Positions 1 to 5,367 are shown, counted from the first letter of the stretch. The stretch is DNA of 6,252 nt from F1-60-MAGs149 sp037133215 (GCA_037133215.1 JBAXOM010000111.1:1-6252), one strand, 5' to 3'. Made by a program: numbers and translations. The notes: a model not told the origin generated them from the letters alone.

Positions 1-2
1 AG

Positions 3-665
3 GCGTTTACGCGTGACCTACCGGGCGGCAAACGCCGCTACCTGCGCATCTACTCGCACATGCTCCAAACCGAGGTGCTGCCCGACTCGGTCTGGGACGA
101 GCTTGGCTGGGACAACTGCGAGCCAATCGCCGACCAGCGCTACCACTTCTTCTATGCCCAACGCACGCCCGACAATCGCATTGCCCTTGGCGGGCGCGGG
201 ACGTCGTACTACACCGGCGATCGCATCGCCGACTCGAACGATCACGACGAGGCGATTTTTGCGCGCATAGACGAGGCGCTGCGCCACCACTTCCCGGCTG
301 CGCGTGAGGTCAAGATCGAACATCGCTGGGGCGGCTCATTCGCCGCACCGCGCGATTGGAGCATGCAGGTCGATTTCGATCCGACGACTGGGCTCGGCGC
401 TGCAGGCGGTTTTGCTGGTCATGGGCTGACGGGCACCAGCATCGCCGGCCGCACGCTCGCCGATCTGATTTTGCGACGCGAAACGGATTTACTGACCCTG
501 CCTTGGGTGGGTCATACGTGCCGCAAATGGGAACCAGAGCCATTGCGGGCGATCGCGGCCAAGTCGATCTCCCGCATTCTGCTCAGCGCCGACGAGGTTG
601 AGGAACGCACGGGACGACCGGCGAAACGGGTGCGGATCGTCAGGCGCTTCATGCCCGGCCGCTAG
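3..665 (+). CDS. FAD-dependent oxidoreductase (DadA/DAO family), C-terminal part
   Basis: Partial gene: the reading frame is open to the left edge and ends at TAG (663-665), so about 220 C-terminal residues are visible, roughly half of the usual 430-480. Family knowledge: these flavoenzymes oxidise amino acids or other secondary or primary amines using FAD. The Rossmann FAD-binding N-terminus would lie upstream. Seen here: a TEVLP segment, the substrate-domain motif GGRGTSYY with a following TGDRI, HRWGGSFAAPRDW, and the C-terminal FAD-contacting stretch AGGFAGHGLTGTSIAGRTLADLI, which is split here only for description (AGGFAGHG, then AGRTLADLI). The family tail LPWVGH...WEPEPLR follows. An ATG at 60 is internal, because the residues before it (AFTRDLPGG...YLRIYSH) already match the family. 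Substrate cannot be assigned. The stop overlaps a likely -10 box for the next gene. The family call is secure, the specificity is not. Confidence 0.9.
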   Translation, partial: AFTRDLPGGKRRYLRIYSHMLQTEVLPDSVWDELGWDNCEPIADQRYHFFYAQRTPDNRIALGGRGTSYYTGDRIADSNDHDEAIFARIDEALRHHFPAAREVKIEHRWGGSFAAPRDWSMQVDFDPTTGLGAAGGFAGHGLTGTSIAGRTLADLILRRETDLLTLPWVGHTCRKWEPEPLRAIAAKSISRILLSADEVEERTGRPAKRVRIVRRFMPGR

Positions 666-668
666 GCT
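663..668 (+). promoter_or_regulatory. Putative leaderless -10 box for ogt
   Basis: TAGGCT fits TAnnnT and lies exactly six bases before the ogt ATG at 675, the geometry expected when transcription begins at the start codon. Its first three bases are the stop codon of the upstream oxidoreductase. No convincing -35 hexamer is visible 16-18 bases upstream. The call rests mainly on the same spacing recurring at four other starts in this window. Confidence 0.5.
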
Positions 669-674
669 AGTCGA

Positions 675-1166
675 ATGGCCTCCACCTTTCGCACCGTCTC
701 TACGCCGCTCGGCGACCTGATCGTCGTAGCCAACGAGGACGGCCTGACCAATCTGATCCTGCCTAGCGACGACGTGTCGATCCCCACTGATGCCAGCGAG
801 GGCGGACCCATCGTTGATGCAGCGGCGACCCAGTTGACGGAGTGGTTTGCGGGCAACCGCATGTCGTTCGACGTCCCACTCGCGCCAGCAGGAACCGAGT
901 TTCAACAGTCGGTCTGGACGGCGCTGTGTGATATCCCCTTCGGCGCGACAGCCTCGTACGGCGACATTGCTAAGTCGATCGGGCAGCCCATGGCAACCCG
1001 CGCTGTCGGTGCCGCCAACGGTCGCAACCCACTGCCGATCATCGTTCCCTGCCACCGCGTAATTGGTGCCAGTGGGGCGTTGACGGGCTATTCGGGTGGC
1101 GACGGTCTCGATACGAAGCGCCGACTGCTCGACCACGAGAGTGGCGATCAGACCCTCAGCGTGTAG
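675..1166 (+). CDS. ogt: Methylated-DNA--protein-cysteine methyltransferase (O6-alkylguanine repair)
   Basis: Suicide DNA-repair protein that moves the alkyl group from O6-methylguanine (and O4-methylthymine) to its own cysteine. 163 residues, full length for a stand-alone Ogt without an Ada domain. N-terminal ribonuclease-H-like part at about residues 1-70. The DNA-binding helix-turn-helix part begins near FQQSVWTAL (76-84) and includes Y95 of ASYGDIA, the flipping arginine R109 in RAVGAANGRNP, and N118. The acceptor Cys126 sits in PCHRV (125-129), followed by GALTGYSGG and E155 of LLDHE, so the whole Asn/Cys/His/Glu network is intact. The start is supported by a TAnnnT hexamer six bases upstream; no Shine-Dalgarno sequence is seen. 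It starts 9 bp after the oxidoreductase, and its end overlaps the convergent methyltransferase gene by 11 bp. Nothing suggests damage-inducible control. Confidence 0.95.
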   Translation: MASTFRTVSTPLGDLIVVANEDGLTNLILPSDDVSIPTDASEGGPIVDAAATQLTEWFAGNRMSFDVPLAPAGTEFQQSVWTALCDIPFGATASYGDIAKSIGQPMATRAVGAANGRNPLPIIVPCHRVIGASGALTGYSGGDGLDTKRRLLDHESGDQTLSV

Positions 1167-2082
1167 CTGCGAGTCGCCGGGCAACGGCGGCAAGATGCGT
1201 CGCGTCGGTGCCACAACAACCGCCCAGGATCGACAGGCCGTGACGCTGGCCAACGTCGACTAACGCCTCCGCGTACGGATTCGCGGTCGAGGCGATCAGG
1301 TCCTCACGGCCATCGAGCTCTTCCGGCGAGAGCGCTGAGGTGTTGGCAAAGAGTCCGATCGCTCGCGACCCAATCGGCTCTGCCTGCAGCGCAGCATCAG
1401 CGATCGACGGGTGCACGCAGGTGAGCGCGTAGCCGAGCGGCGGTCGCGAGGTGCGCTCATCGACGGTTTCGACGAACTGGCGTAGTGGCGTACCGTCGAG
1501 CAGCGTTCCGTCCGGGCGCACCACGACGCCAATGACGTATGGGAGTACGGAGGCAGCGAGTGCCCTCGCAATCCCCAACGCCTCCTCAGCGTTTGGCAGG
1601 GTGGCTGCGATCAAGACATCGACACCGCCATCTTCGAGCGCCTCGGCCTGTGCGCGCATCATCGTCTCGGCAACATCTGCGCTCGGAGCGATGCCCGCGC
1701 CATACCCGTCGCCGAGCGGTCCAACTAGGCCCCCAATGATGATCACGTCACCGGGCTGAGCCTCAGCCTGGCGAAGATCACGCAGCATCCGCGCGTTCTC
1801 CGTATTGAGGTCGCGGCGCGCGTAGTTTGATCGTGCGATCCGTTCGGGATGGGCGCGCCAGGTGTCGGTCTGGAGCAACACCGACAGCCCAGCGTCGCGA
1901 CCGATCGTCAGGTATTCGCGATGGACCTCCCACAGCGCAGCGTGGCCTTGGTTGTCGGTGACGAGCGCGCCGATCCCCACCTCGGGATCAAACTCGATGC
2001 CCCGCGTGCGCCGCAGGCGCTCAAAAATCGACGCCTCGCTCAAGACAGGACCCTCACGCAACAACTCGGCAACGTTGACCAC
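1156..2082 (-). CDS. Homocysteine S-methyltransferase family protein
   Basis: 308 residues, typical length for a stand-alone zinc-dependent homocysteine/betaine methyltransferase TIM barrel (MmuM/BHMT type). Family knowledge: a thiol, usually homocysteine, is activated by a zinc bound to three cysteines and methylated by S-methylmethionine, betaine or a related donor. Seen here: TDTWRAHPERI (72-82), GGLVGPLGDGY (117-127), ATLPNAEEA (160-168), DGTLLDGTPL (191-200), Cys222 in TCVHP, and the paired Cys289-Cys290 in GGCCGTD (287-293), so all three zinc ligands are present. Differences from textbook members: the N-terminal DGxxGT loop is replaced by EGPVLSEAS, and the usual NCVHP reads TCVHP. Donor and acceptor are therefore uncertain. 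The GTG start at 2082 has TACGAT exactly six bases upstream; the nearby ATG at 2090 is out of frame. It is divergent from the DUF2237 gene and convergent with ogt. Confidence 0.86.
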   Translation of the reverse strand: MVNVAELLREGPVLSEASIFERLRRTRGIEFDPEVGIGALVTDNQGHAALWEVHREYLTIGRDAGLSVLLQTDTWRAHPERIARSNYARRDLNTENARMLRDLRQAEAQPGDVIIIGGLVGPLGDGYGAGIAPSADVAETMMRAQAEALEDGGVDVLIAATLPNAEEALGIARALAASVLPYVIGVVVRPDGTLLDGTPLRQFVETVDERTSRPPLGYALTCVHPSIADAALQAEPIGSRAIGLFANTSALSPEELDGREDLIASTANPYAEALVDVGQRHGLSILGGCCGTDATHLAAVARRLAATR

Positions 2083-2088
2083 GCGAGC

Positions 2089-2117
2089 ATCGTAGGTGGT
2101 GCGACCAATGTCCAGAA
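2089..2117 (-). promoter_or_regulatory. Putative leaderless promoter of the homocysteine methyltransferase gene
   Basis: On the minus strand TTCTGG (2117-2112) is followed by a 17-base spacer, TACGAT (2094-2089), six bases, and the GTG start. The -10 fits TAnnnT well and its distance to GTG implies a leaderless mRNA. The -35 is weak (only the leading TT matches) and lies in the outer tip of the palindrome. The arrangement mirrors that of the divergent gene, with the same hexamers and spacing. Confidence 0.55.
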
Positions 2118-2141
2118 GGGGTCAGGCACGATCTGGACATT
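2107..2141 (+). repeat. Left 35-bp arm of the compound palindrome
   Basis: This arm starts AATGTCCAG (2107-2115) and ends CTGGACATT (2133-2141), an inverted pair around a 17-base loop that contains GGGGTCAGGCAC. It can form a 9-bp hairpin alone, or pair over all 35 bases with 2167-2201. Confidence 0.93.
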
Positions 2142-2146
2142 GGATA

Positions 2147-2162
2147 GACGAGCTAGCTCGTC
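2147..2162. repeat. Central 16-bp perfect palindrome
   Basis: GACGAGCT followed directly by AGCTCGTC. It sits at the tip of the large hairpin, offset by half a base from the symmetry axis of the arms. It could be an operator-like site or simply the apex of the structure; the sequence does not decide. Confidence 0.85.
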
Positions 2163-2166
2163 ATCA

Positions 2167-2201
2167 AATGTCCAGATCGTGCCTGACCCCTTCTGGACAT
2201 T
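2167..2201 (-). repeat. Right 35-bp arm of the compound palindrome
   Basis: Exact reverse complement of the left arm. It again begins AATGTCCAG and ends CTGGACATT, with GTGCCTGACCCC in the loop. Its outer end reaches into the -35 region of the DUF2237 gene. Confidence 0.93.
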
Positions 2202-2219
2202 GACCCCAACGCGTACGAT
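2191..2219 (+). promoter_or_regulatory. Putative leaderless promoter of the DUF2237 gene
   Basis: TTCTGG (2191-2196), a 17-base spacer, TACGAT (2214-2219), six bases, then ATG at 2226. The -10 and its distance to the start are good for a leaderless transcript. The -35 is weak and falls inside the palindrome arm. TTGACC at 2200-2205 looks like a -35 but is only eight bases from the -10. Confidence 0.58.
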
Positions 2220-2225
2220 GCCGTT

Positions 2226-2582
2226 ATGGCAGAGAACGTTCTTGGCAGCGAGTTGCAGGCGTGCTCGTACGACCCGATCACGGGCTTCTATCGCAACGGC
2301 TGCTGCGACACGGGCGGGCAGGACCAGGGCGTGCACGCCGTCTGTGCCGTCATGACCGACGAGTTTCTCACCTTCTCCAAGGACACCGGCAACGACCTCT
2401 CGACGCCGCTGCCGCTCTACGAGTTCCCTGGCCTCAAGGCCGGTGATCGCTGGTGCCTCTGCGCAGCCCGTTGGCGCGAGGCGTTCGATGCCGGCTGCGC
2501 CCCAGAGGTTGTACTCGAGGCGACGCACGCACGCATGCTCGAGTGGGCAACACTCGACGAACTGCGCGGTACGAACGCCTAG
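2226..2582 (+). CDS. DUF2237 family protein of unknown function
   Basis: 118 residues, full length for this small conserved bacterial family (DUF2237/COG3651, recognised from sequence memory). No biochemical role is known to me and none is claimed. Seen here: the hallmark NVLGSEL start, GFYRNGCC, HAVCAVMTDEFL, FSKDTGNDLSTP, YEFPGLKAGDRWCLCAARW, and PEVVLEATH. There is no signal peptide or membrane segment, so it is probably cytosolic. Seven cysteines (13, 26, 27, 40, 77, 79, 91), several inside the most conserved blocks, with H37, H100 and D74 nearby, suggest metal or redox chemistry, but that is inference. The ATG is supported by a -10 hexamer six bases upstream. It is divergent from the methyltransferase gene across the palindrome, and its TAG stop shares a CTAG with the convergent flavin-binding gene. 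Confidence 0.88.
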   Translation: MAENVLGSELQACSYDPITGFYRNGCCDTGGQDQGVHAVCAVMTDEFLTFSKDTGNDLSTPLPLYEFPGLKAGDRWCLCAARWREAFDAGCAPEVVLEATHARMLEWATLDELRGTNA

Positions 2583-3235
2583 CGCTGAAACCGCTCGCCC
2601 CAGCGGGCAAGGGTGGCTGGCAGCACAACCCCATCAGCGATATCGGGTGCTGGAACCGGCGTGCCCACCGTCTGCGTGATTGGCAACACGCCAGTCCACG
2701 TCGCGGCGTAATCCTCCGCATCCTCCAAGGCGTTACCTGGCGGGCCTGTGCGGATCTTGGCCGAGGCCTCGTCGAGCGTCATCGCCAGAATCGACGTGGC
2801 CTTGATTTCCTTAGCGGTCGGCGGGCGAGTGTCGGCCCAGCGACCCGGCACGAGCTGATCAGACAAGGCCTCCAAGGCCCGCAGCTTCTCCGTCGGATCA
2901 TCCACAAGCGTCGCCGTTCCGAGAACTACGACAGCGCGATAGTTGATCGATTGATCGAAGACTGCACGCGCCAACACCACACCATCGACCAACGTAACCG
3001 TTACGCAGCACGGTGCACCACTCGCGAGTGTCCGCAGCGTGCGGCTTGCGCTCGACCCGTGCAAGTAGAGCGTGTCCCCCACGCGGGCGTGGAGCGAGGG
3101 AATCACGTAGGGCTGGCCATCGACCTCAAGGCCGATGTGACACACGATCGCCTCGTCAAGGATGGCGTCAATGGTTGGACGGTCGTAGTGGCCGCGCTTG
3201 GGGAGACGCTTGACGCGGATACGGGGAGTCGACAT
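2579..3235 (-). CDS. Pyridoxamine 5'-phosphate oxidase-like flavin-binding protein (NimA-related)
   Basis: 218 residues, usual size for the flavin-nucleotide-binding family related to NimA (COG3467). Family knowledge: a split beta-barrel that binds FMN or a related flavin as a dimer; members reduce varied substrates, and some give nitroimidazole resistance. Seen here: an N-terminal basic stretch RVKRLPKRGHYD, ILDEAIVCHIGLEVDGQPYVIP (about 25-46), LYLHGSSASRTLR (56-68), VTLVDGVVLAR (80-90), SINYRAVVVLG (96-106), the PGRW loop (130-133), and AKIRTGPP near 159-166. A pyridoxamine phosphate oxidase proper is unlikely; the physiological substrate is unknown. The ATG start has the best promoter in the window directly upstream. 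The gene begins 9 bp after the moeA-like stop on the same strand, and could be read through from fdhD-moeA or expressed separately. Confidence 0.9.
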   Translation of the reverse strand: MSTPRIRVKRLPKRGHYDRPTIDAILDEAIVCHIGLEVDGQPYVIPSLHARVGDTLYLHGSSASRTLRTLASGAPCCVTVTLVDGVVLARAVFDQSINYRAVVVLGTATLVDDPTEKLRALEALSDQLVPGRWADTRPPTAKEIKATSILAMTLDEASAKIRTGPPGNALEDAEDYAATWTGVLPITQTVGTPVPAPDIADGVVLPATLARWGERFQR

Positions 3236-3241
3236 GACGCC

Positions 3242-3270
3242 ACTCTAGGCAAACAAGAGTGCGGTGACAA
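3242..3270 (-). promoter_or_regulatory. Strong putative leaderless promoter of the flavin-binding gene
   Basis: On the minus strand: TTGTCA (3270-3265, five of six to TTGACA), an exact 17-base spacer, TAGAGT (3247-3242), six bases, then the ATG at 3235. It lies within the last codons of the moeA-like gene, and the TAG of its -10 is that gene's stop codon. This predicts expression independent of the fdhD-moeA operon. Confidence 0.7.
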
Positions 3271-4411
3271 CAGCCCCCGCGGCAAAACCCACGCCGGGCG
3301 GCACAGTTACGTAGCCATCGGCACCTGCCAACGAACGCAGCGCACCAGCACGTCGCGCGCAGGGCGTCGCGGTTGGCAGATCGCCGTAGACAGAATCCAA
3401 CTCCACGGCAACCATGCAGGTCGAGTCGTCGCGTCCACCAACGGCCTCGGACAGCCGCACCTCGACCGTTGGGCGTGGCGGCAGCGCTCCCAAGAGTTCG
3501 CCGAGTAGTGGGCGCGCAAAGAGCTCGTAGGTGAAGGCCGCCGAGACGGGATACCCGGGGACGCCGATGACGGGTGTCGTGCCAACGACGGCCAGCAGGA
3601 CGGGGTGACCTGGCCGCAGGGCGACCCCGTCAACGGCAACCTCACCAAGTTCGTCGAGCACAGCGCGCGCATGATCTCGATGTCCACGCGACGAGCCCGC
3701 CACGAGCAGCACGAGATCGTTCGAGAGCACCGCGCGCATCACTTCTGCTGCCAACAGTTTCGGGTCGTCGAGCACCCGCGGGTGCAGCGTTGCTCGCGCA
3801 CCATCCGCTGTCGCCTGGGCAATCAGCATCGGCCCGTTCGAATCAATCACGTGGTGTGGTTCGAGTCGCTCACCTGACGAACGCAACTCATCCCCGGTTG
3901 GAATCACCGCAACCCCAGGCTGGCGCACCACGTCGACCACGGCCTGCCCTGCCGCCGCGATGAGTGCAACGTCGAAGGCGCCGAGCCGTTGGCCGGCCTC
4001 GATCAATGCCTGATCGAGCGGAATGTCCTCGCCGACGGGCCGCACGTGGCGGCCGGACACAACCGTCTCCTGCACGAGGGCACCGGCATCATCGATCGTC
4101 ACCTGCTCACGCACGACAACGGCATCGAAGCCGTCTGGCACCGGAGCGCCTGTGTCGATCAGCTCGAAGTCCGCCGCCGCAAGCAGTGTGGGCGCACCGT
4201 CGGTATCCCCCGCGCGCACGGCGATGCCGTCCATCGCCGCCACCCGCATCGGTGGCGATGGACGCACGGCACTGATCGCCTGTGCCGCAACGCGTCCGAC
4301 TGCCTCGCCAACCGGTACGCGCTCGGATCCCAGTGGTGCCACAAAGCCCGACTCGACCAACGCTTCGTGCCAGCGCCTGCGTGCCTCGGTTGGGTCTGGG
4401 TCGCGACTCAC
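3245..4411 (-). CDS. moeA: MoeA-like molybdopterin molybdotransferase
   Basis: 388 residues, usual MoeA length. Family knowledge: MoeA inserts molybdate into adenylylated molybdopterin to give active molybdenum cofactor in the cytosol. Seen in order: AAMDGIAVRAGD (58-69), DTGAPVPDGFDAVVV (86-100), GEDI (127-130), VIPTGDEL (169-176), DSNGPML (190-196), AGSSRGHRDH (238-247), RPGHP (266-270), GVPGYPVSA (283-291), and a C-terminal beta domain with DGYVTVPPGVG (365-375). The canonical GGVSVGxxD is replaced by AGSSRGHRD, with the aspartate (D246) kept; KPGKP reads RPGHP; GNP reads GYP. These variants are like the MoeA paralogues that often carry a fused periplasmic-binding-like domain, which is absent here. 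The GTG start overlaps the fdhD stop as GTGA, so the pair is probably translationally coupled. A paralogue specialised for the same enzyme as FdhD is possible. Confidence 0.88.
   Translation of the reverse strand: MSRDPDPTEARRRWHEALVESGFVAPLGSERVPVGEAVGRVAAQAISAVRPSPPMRVAAMDGIAVRAGDTDGAPTLLAAADFELIDTGAPVPDGFDAVVVREQVTIDDAGALVQETVVSGRHVRPVGEDIPLDQALIEAGQRLGAFDVALIAAAGQAVVDVVRQPGVAVIPTGDELRSSGERLEPHHVIDSNGPMLIAQATADGARATLHPRVLDDPKLLAAEVMRAVLSNDLVLLVAGSSRGHRDHARAVLDELGEVAVDGVALRPGHPVLLAVVGTTPVIGVPGYPVSAAFTYELFARPLLGELLGALPPRPTVEVRLSEAVGGRDDSTCMVAVELDSVYGDLPTATPCARRAGALRSLAGADGYVTVPPGVGFAAGAVVTALLFA
4408..4411 (-). other. GTGA stop/start overlap coupling fdhD to moeA
   Basis: On the minus strand the four bases GTGA hold the GTG start of the moeA-like gene and the TGA stop of fdhD. 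No TAnnnT box stands six bases before this GTG, unlike most starts here. This supports one transcript and translational coupling, and decides the start codon. Confidence 0.8.
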
Positions 4412-5298
4412 GACTCGACCGAGATGCGCTGCGTGTGGGAGTAGACGTTGGCACGGTCGTCACGCAAGAAGCCGACCAGCGTGACGCCCAGACGCTTGGC
4501 GGCCTGCACCGCGATACTCGATGGCGCTCCAACGGCGGCCACGATCGGAATGCCGGCGACGGCGGCCTTTTGCACGAGCTCGAAACCGGCGCGCCCCGAG
4601 ACGAGCGCGACCATGTCGTGCAGCGGTGACTGACCGGCCATCAGCCGCGCGCCGATCGCCTTATCCATCGCGTTGTGACGACCAATGTCTTCGCGCAGTT
4701 CGACGAGTGCGCCAGCGGGCGTGAACAGCCCCGTCGCGTGGATACCGCCGGTGCGTTCGAACTGACGCTGCTTGGCGCGCAGCAATTCGGGCAACTCGAG
4801 CAGCGTCTCAAACGCCACCACCGGCCCGTCCGGGAGTGGCTGGCAGGCAACTTCGATCATGTCGATCGACGCCTTCCCGCAGACTCCGCAGCTCGACGAG
4901 GCAAACATGTTGCGCTGAAGCGTCGACGCGTCAAACGGTTTCGTCAGCCGCACGGAGAGCACGTTGTATTGCTGCTCGGCATTCTCGACATCGGCGCAGT
5001 AACGGATGTCGGCGATCTCGCTCCCGTCGACTACAAAGCCTTCGGTCAAGAGAAACCCGGCGGCGAGTTCGAAGTCGGCGCCAGGAGTACGCATCGTCAC
5101 GGCAACCTGCGTCAGATCTTGACCGGGGCCGCCAACGCGAATCTCGAGCGGCTCCTCACCCGCGACGCGGTCACGCTTCTCGACGGGGCGCTCACCGCGC
5201 GCAAGGCGTAAGACACCGACATCGGCGGTGGGTCCTGCAAGCGGTGGGAGGTTGGAGGTATCGATGGTTGTTCCAGTGAAGGCGTCCGGTTCAAGCAT
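4408..5298 (-). CDS. fdhD: FdhD, formate dehydrogenase sulfurtransferase (accessory protein)
   Basis: 296 residues from the ATG at 5298, close to family length (about 270-300). Family knowledge: FdhD passes sulfur from a cysteine desulfurase to the molybdenum cofactor, which formate dehydrogenases need for activity. Seen here: EEPLEIRV (48-55), TMRTPGADFELAAGFLLTEG (68-87), the redox/sulfur-transfer CGVC (C137, C140) in SSSCGVCGKAS, GGIHATGLF (184-192), EDIGRHNAMDKAIG (203-216), VSGRAGFELVQKA (233-245), and FLRDDRANVYSH (277-288). The frame stays open to 5880, but everything beyond 5298 lies opposite the LysR gene or its leader and matches nothing in FdhD, so the ATG at 5298 is chosen. Its upstream GGGGGG abuts the ATG, which is poor spacing for a ribosome site; a TTG at 5322 is the alternative. 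It is divergent from the LysR gene and overlaps moeA. Confidence 0.94.
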   Translation of the reverse strand: MLEPDAFTGTTIDTSNLPPLAGPTADVGVLRLARGERPVEKRDRVAGEEPLEIRVGGPGQDLTQVAVTMRTPGADFELAAGFLLTEGFVVDGSEIADIRYCADVENAEQQYNVLSVRLTKPFDASTLQRNMFASSSCGVCGKASIDMIEVACQPLPDGPVVAFETLLELPELLRAKQRQFERTGGIHATGLFTPAGALVELREDIGRHNAMDKAIGARLMAGQSPLHDMVALVSGRAGFELVQKAAVAGIPIVAAVGAPSSIAVQAAKRLGVTLVGFLRDDRANVYSHTQRISVES

Positions 5299-5341
5299 CC
5301 CCCCGCTACGCGCGGCGAGCAAGGTGCATTCGTCAACCGGT

Positions 5342-5360
5342 TGATAGGCAGGGGCTATCA
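5342..5360. promoter_or_regulatory. Putative LysR-type operator (TGATAG-N7-CTATCA)
   Basis: A perfect 6-bp inverted repeat with a 7-base spacer in the 69-bp gap between divergent fdhD and the LysR gene. LysR-type regulators bind interrupted dyads of about this size in such gaps (family knowledge). It overlaps the regulator's -10 box, suggesting autorepression, and is centred about 53 bp before the fdhD ATG, where it could act on fdhD. Confidence 0.6.
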
Positions 5361-5361
5361 T
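5356..5361 (+). promoter_or_regulatory. Putative leaderless -10 box of the LysR gene
   Basis: TATCAT lies exactly six bases before the ATG at 5368. It favours this ATG over the TTG at 5341 that opens the frame, since the TTG would place the promoter inside the coding sequence. No good -35 hexamer is visible, as is common for regulated promoters. Confidence 0.62.
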
Positions 5362-5367
5362 TGTCGC

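Larger units (their letters stand above)
2106..2202. repeat. 97-bp compound palindrome (REP/BIME- or MITE-like)
   Basis: Direct reading: 2107-2141 is the exact reverse complement of 2167-2201 (35/35), and the outer pair C2106/G2202 extends this to 36. Moving inward there is one mismatch (2142/2166), three more pairs (2143-2145 with 2163-2165), one unpaired A (2146), then a perfect 16-bp palindrome (2147-2162). Nearly every base can therefore pair in a single hairpin or cruciform. Each arm is itself bounded by 9-bp inverted ends (AATGTCCAG and CTGGACATT), giving four TGTCCAG words in all. The loop of each arm carries GGGGTCAGGCAC or its complement. The element fills most of the gap between two divergent genes. 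The architecture resembles paired REP units or a small non-autonomous element, but no duplicated target site is obvious and copy number in the genome is unknown. Confidence 0.9.

Noticed and set aside
489..1253. 254-residue - strand open frame opposite ogt
   Set aside because: It is the mirror of ogt and the oxidoreductase, both of which have clear catalytic motifs. No family resemblance.
2106..2202. Palindrome read as a bidirectional intrinsic terminator
   Set aside because: It sits between two divergent starts, not after gene ends, and has no T-tract on either side.
2106..2202. CRISPR-like repeat array
   Set aside because: The repeated words are inverted, only four in number, and not separated by regular unique spacers. 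No cas genes are nearby.
2200..2219. TTGACC plus TACGAT as a -35/-10 pair
   Set aside because: The spacer is only eight bases, too short for a sigma-70-type promoter. TACGAT is retained as a -10 only because of its distance to the ATG.
2040..2528. 162-residue - strand open frame running through the palindrome
   Set aside because: It is antisense to DUF2237 and out of frame with the methyltransferase; the palindrome would encode part of it. No recognisable domain.
2453..3508. 351-residue + strand open frame
   Set aside because: It overlaps the convincing flavin-binding gene and the moeA-like 3' end on the other strand. Its composition (arginine, histidine, glutamine rich) shows no family motif.
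5341..5367. TTG at 5341 as the LysR start (adding nine residues)
   Set aside because: The added residues are not LysR-like and contain the dyad and the -10 box. ATG 5368 begins with the typical family opening.
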